From contig CAMVAP010000024.1 in NCBI GenBank assembly GCA_947165485.1, positions 1 through 45,374 of the forward strand: DNA of 45,374 bases. The letters run 5' to 3'. Every line of letters begins with the position of its first letter. Position 1 is the stretch's first letter. The stretch is from an uncultured Prevotellaceae bacterium (GTDB lineage Bacteria; Bacteroidota; Bacteroidia; Bacteroidales; Muribaculaceae). The position numbers and the translations under genes are program-made. The notes under the pieces were generated by a model, which worked only from the letters and a program-made list of their open reading frames with translations, had not been told where the DNA came from and did no database searches. This document shows, one piece after another, positions 43,333 to 45,374 of this stretch.

Positions 43333-45078
43333 ATGCGACAATTGCGACATATCAAGGGATGGATGAATGGCCATTACGGCGCTTCGGTGGCCATGGCTGT
43401 CGTCTTGCTCACGCTGTGGCAAATGGTGGTGGCCTCTTTTGGCATCGACTTGTGTGACACGGGTTATTACCTCACTTTCTTTGACAACATCTTCAAGCAC
43501 CCCCAGTCCGTGGAGTACAACTTCATGTACTACCTGAGCGGTGTGGTGGGAGGCGTGCTCAATGCCTTGTTGCCCGCGGGTGGCAAGTGGATGGCGATGC
43601 GCGTTGCCGGCGTGTTGTGCAATGTGGGCGTGATGGCGATATTGGCTTGCACGCTACGGCGCATTCTGCCTGCCACAGCGGTCATCCTGGGCTACCTCAT
43701 GGTGGTGGCGTCGCTGGTGGCTTTCCCATTCACGTTTAACAACGACCTGCTGAGTGCCCTGCTCTGGGTAGTCGTCCTGGCATTGACCTATCGGGGACTC
43801 ACTGGAGGCCGATGGTGCCACTTGTTGCTGGCTGGCGTAGTCGTGGGCGTGAACACGTTTACGCGCATCCCTAATGTGCTGGCTTGCTGCCTGGTGATGA
43901 TGCCGCTTGTAGCCAAGTTCTACACTCCGCGGTCTTGGCAAGACTGCTGGCGGCAATGTGGCGTGATGCTGCTGGGCATTGCATTCGGTATGGTGACCAT
44001 TGTGGGACTGATGATGACCCTTGGCCACTGGGAAGTCTTTAAGCAGAATATAGCCGACCTGGTGGGTGTCGCTACAGGCAGGAGTGGTGCTGCAAGCCAC
44101 AATGCTGGTGGGCTGGTGATGGAGATGGTCGCTTTCTATGGACAGTGTCTGCTGGTGGGTGCTAAGATGTTGGCACTATGGGTCATCTTGTGGCTTGTTA
44201 GGCGATATGTCAACAATGGACTGCTACGATATTGCGCTTATGTACTCGTGGCTGCCGTTACGCTTTACTTCATGTGGCATCAATCTCACATCATGCACCC
44301 GTTGTGGGTCATGTGTGTTGTGGGGACTATTTACATTATTATAAAACAAGGTGGAGTTCGTGCTATTGCCGCATGGCTCGGCCTGTTGATGCTACTGGTA
44401 TTCCCGTTGGGCAGTGATGGTGCGACAAACAATGGTGGCATCATTGCATGGATGGCGGCACCAGTGGCTGCTCTCCTGTGGTTGCGACGGGGCAACATCG
44501 TTTTCCCGCTGGCGTTTGTCGTTGTGGGGCTGTTGCAGACGTTGACTGTGGGCGCCTACTTTGACGGTGGTCACCTGTGGTACAAGACGGCAGGAATCGT
44601 CTCGGTGGATGGCGCTGAGGGCATTCGCACCACGCCCGAGCGTGCCCGCATCATCAACGAGACGTTACCCGAACTGATGCAGTTTGTCGATGAGGGTGAC
44701 ACCCTCCTGTGTTACGGTAGCATCCCCATGATCAACCACATGACTGGTTCTGTCCCTGCTATCGGGTGCTCATGGCCCGAGCTGCTCAGTGCCGAGGCAC
44801 TGGCAGCCCGACTTGACGCAATGGGTGGTGTGCATCCTGCTATCTTACGGCAGAAGTTCAACAACCTTGGCCCCTACTGGAGCGAGCCCAGCGACCAATA
44901 TTTGCAAGCGTATCCACAAGAGGATAAGTTCCTAAGTCAAGCTAAGATGGATGCACTCATCCGCTATATGGAAACCAATGGCTACCGCATGGTTTGGCAA
45001 AACCGATGGTTCGCCCTTTACCATCCACAAGGCAAGATTCTATATGTCCAAGATAAGCCCATTAAAAAAGATTTTTGA
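43333..45078 (+). CDS. Polytopic membrane protein, GT-C-like
   Basis: A protein of about 581 residues with roughly eleven hydrophobic segments. It has an early loop FGIDLCDTGYYLTFFDNIF between the first and second segments, and a soluble C-terminal domain of about 150 residues. The acidic first extracytoplasmic loop and the layout resemble GT-C glycosyltransferases (family 39-like), but no decisive motif is seen. The frame opens at 43279, before the promoter, so that start is rejected. ATG 43333 would give a nearly leaderless mRNA and ATG 43363 a 30-base leader; either is possible. No operon partner. Confidence 0.8.
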   Translation: MRQLRHIKGWMNGHYGASVAMAVVLLTLWQMVVASFGIDLCDTGYYLTFFDNIFKHPQSVEYNFMYYLSGVVGGVLNALLPAGGKWMAMRVAGVLCNVGVMAILACTLRRILPATAVILGYLMVVASLVAFPFTFNNDLLSALLWVVVLALTYRGLTGGRWCHLLLAGVVVGVNTFTRIPNVLACCLVMMPLVAKFYTPRSWQDCWRQCGVMLLGIAFGMVTIVGLMMTLGHWEVFKQNIADLVGVATGRSGAASHNAGGLVMEMVAFYGQCLLVGAKMLALWVILWLVRRYVNNGLLRYCAYVLVAAVTLYFMWHQSHIMHPLWVMCVVGTIYIIIKQGGVRAIAAWLGLLMLLVFPLGSDGATNNGGIIAWMAAPVAALLWLRRGNIVFPLAFVVVGLLQTLTVGAYFDGGHLWYKTAGIVSVDGAEGIRTTPERARIINETLPELMQFVDEGDTLLCYGSIPMINHMTGSVPAIGCSWPELLSAEALAARLDAMGGVHPAILRQKFNNLGPYWSEPSDQYLQAYPQEDKFLSQAKMDALIRYMETNGYRMVWQNRWFALYHPQGKILYVQDKPIKKDF

Positions 45079-45095
45079 AAATTTTTGCCAAAAAA

Positions 45096-45127
45096 TTTGG
45101 TCAGGTTAAAAACTCGCCGTATCTTTG
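45096..45127 (+). promoter_or_regulatory. tRNA-Phe promoter
   Basis: TTTG at 45096-45099, 20 bases, then TATCTTTG at 45120-45127, 15 bases before the tRNA 5' end. A perfect consensus match. Confidence 0.8.
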
Positions 45128-45142
45128 CACTCGCTTTTGAAA

Positions 45143-45214
45143 GGTACCTTAGCTCAGTGGTAGAGCAGTGGACTGAAAATCCGCGTGTCCCTGGTTCGAT
45201 CCCCGGAGGTACCA
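45143..45214 (+). tRNA. tRNA-Phe (GAA)
   Basis: The acceptor stem is GGTACCT (45143-45149) with AGGTACC (45207-45213) and discriminator A. The D-arm has AGCTCAGTGGTAGAGC. The anticodon loop CTGAAAA reads GAA, phenylalanine. The T-arm has GGTTCGATCC. The 3' CCA is not encoded and must be added afterwards. Confidence 0.97.
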
Positions 45215-45230
45215 CATCAAAAACACGAAG

Positions 45231-45263
45231 CGACCGACTGCCTGCGCAGCCGGCCGTTTTTTT
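45231..45263 (+). terminator. Intrinsic terminator of tRNA-Phe
   Basis: CGACCGACTGC, loop CTGC, then GCAGCCGGCCG (two mismatches in an 11-bp stem), followed by seven T. Confidence 0.85.
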
Positions 45264-45374
45264 GTTGAGGAATGCAGGCTCTTTCATTCCTTCTTACAAA
45301 TGGGTGCGTGATATATGATGGCTCACCTGATAAAAGGTGGGGCGAGCTAGAGGTCGAAAGACCTCGCCAAGGCC
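45264..45374. other. Structured non-coding end of the window
   Basis: No ORF is evident. Two short hairpins are visible: CACCT-gataaa-AGGTG near 45326-45341, and GAGGTC-GAAA-GACCTC near 45351-45366, the latter with a GNRA tetraloop. The flanking GGCGAG/CTCGCC can pair alternatively. This could be the start of a structured RNA that runs off the window. Confidence 0.45.

Overview
The window is chromosomal DNA of a member of the order Bacteroidales (phylum Bacteroidota). The evidence is the recurring promoter form TTTG-N18..22-TAnnTTTG, the BspA-type leucine-rich-repeat surface protein, the FISUMP-domain protein, the DUF4919 and DUF2851 proteins, and the order yceD-rpmF-fabH. The family (Muribaculaceae and Prevotellaceae are the obvious candidates) cannot be fixed from this sequence alone. 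Most of the window is G+C-rich housekeeping DNA, and most genes up to position 32310 lie on the minus strand.

Layout. 1-6345 (minus): the 5' part of mutS, then the GTPases der and era, fabH, rpmF and yceD. 6383-11153 (minus): waaA, a secreted protein of unknown function, gltX and surE, with divergent nagB on the plus strand (11231-12040). 12142-14395 (minus): a tiny low-complexity lipoprotein and an acyl-CoA synthetase. 14554-22409 (minus): a probable transcription unit led by the (p)ppGpp synthetase/hydrolase RSH and a 7TM-HD phosphodiesterase. It continues into a small membrane protein, a DUF4919 protein, a protein with a sorting-tail-like C-terminus and a FISUMP protein.

22433-30270 is an A+T-rich island that contrasts sharply with its neighbours. 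It holds two genes 6 bp apart on the minus strand. The first encodes a 2194-residue protein with two GHKL-type ATPase-like modules, phosphoribosyltransferase-like segments, a Cys pair, coiled coils and a GAF-like region. The second encodes a 332-residue protein that joins a response-regulator receiver domain to a TIR-like nucleotide-binding domain. The simplest reading is a two-gene conflict (anti-phage) system in which a giant ATPase sensor controls a phospho-switchable TIR effector. This is the strongest candidate for an undescribed system here.

30274-45374: G-quadruplex-type DNA, an esterase fused to a beta-propeller-like tail, an NlpC/P60 peptidase and a Rieske-like lipoprotein. These are followed by a plus-strand group: a GT2 glycosyltransferase, a class A penicillin-binding protein and a 1378-residue BspA-like protein with a C-terminal dockerin-like domain. 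The BspA gene is flanked on both sides by related non-coding elements in the same orientation. Each has two 23-bp direct repeats, a promoter at identical spacing and a conserved structured core. The upstream copy is the long leader of the BspA gene; the downstream copy ends in its own terminator-like hairpin and looks like a free small RNA. The window closes with a DUF2851 gene, a polytopic membrane protein and tRNA-Phe.

A second recurring signature is a family of 7-bp tandem repeats (CTAACAA or CTAGAAA type) placed at or just upstream of the start codons of era, der, DUF2851 and, less closely, mutS.

Coordinates and motif positions were read by eye. Family names come from motif recognition; no database search was run.
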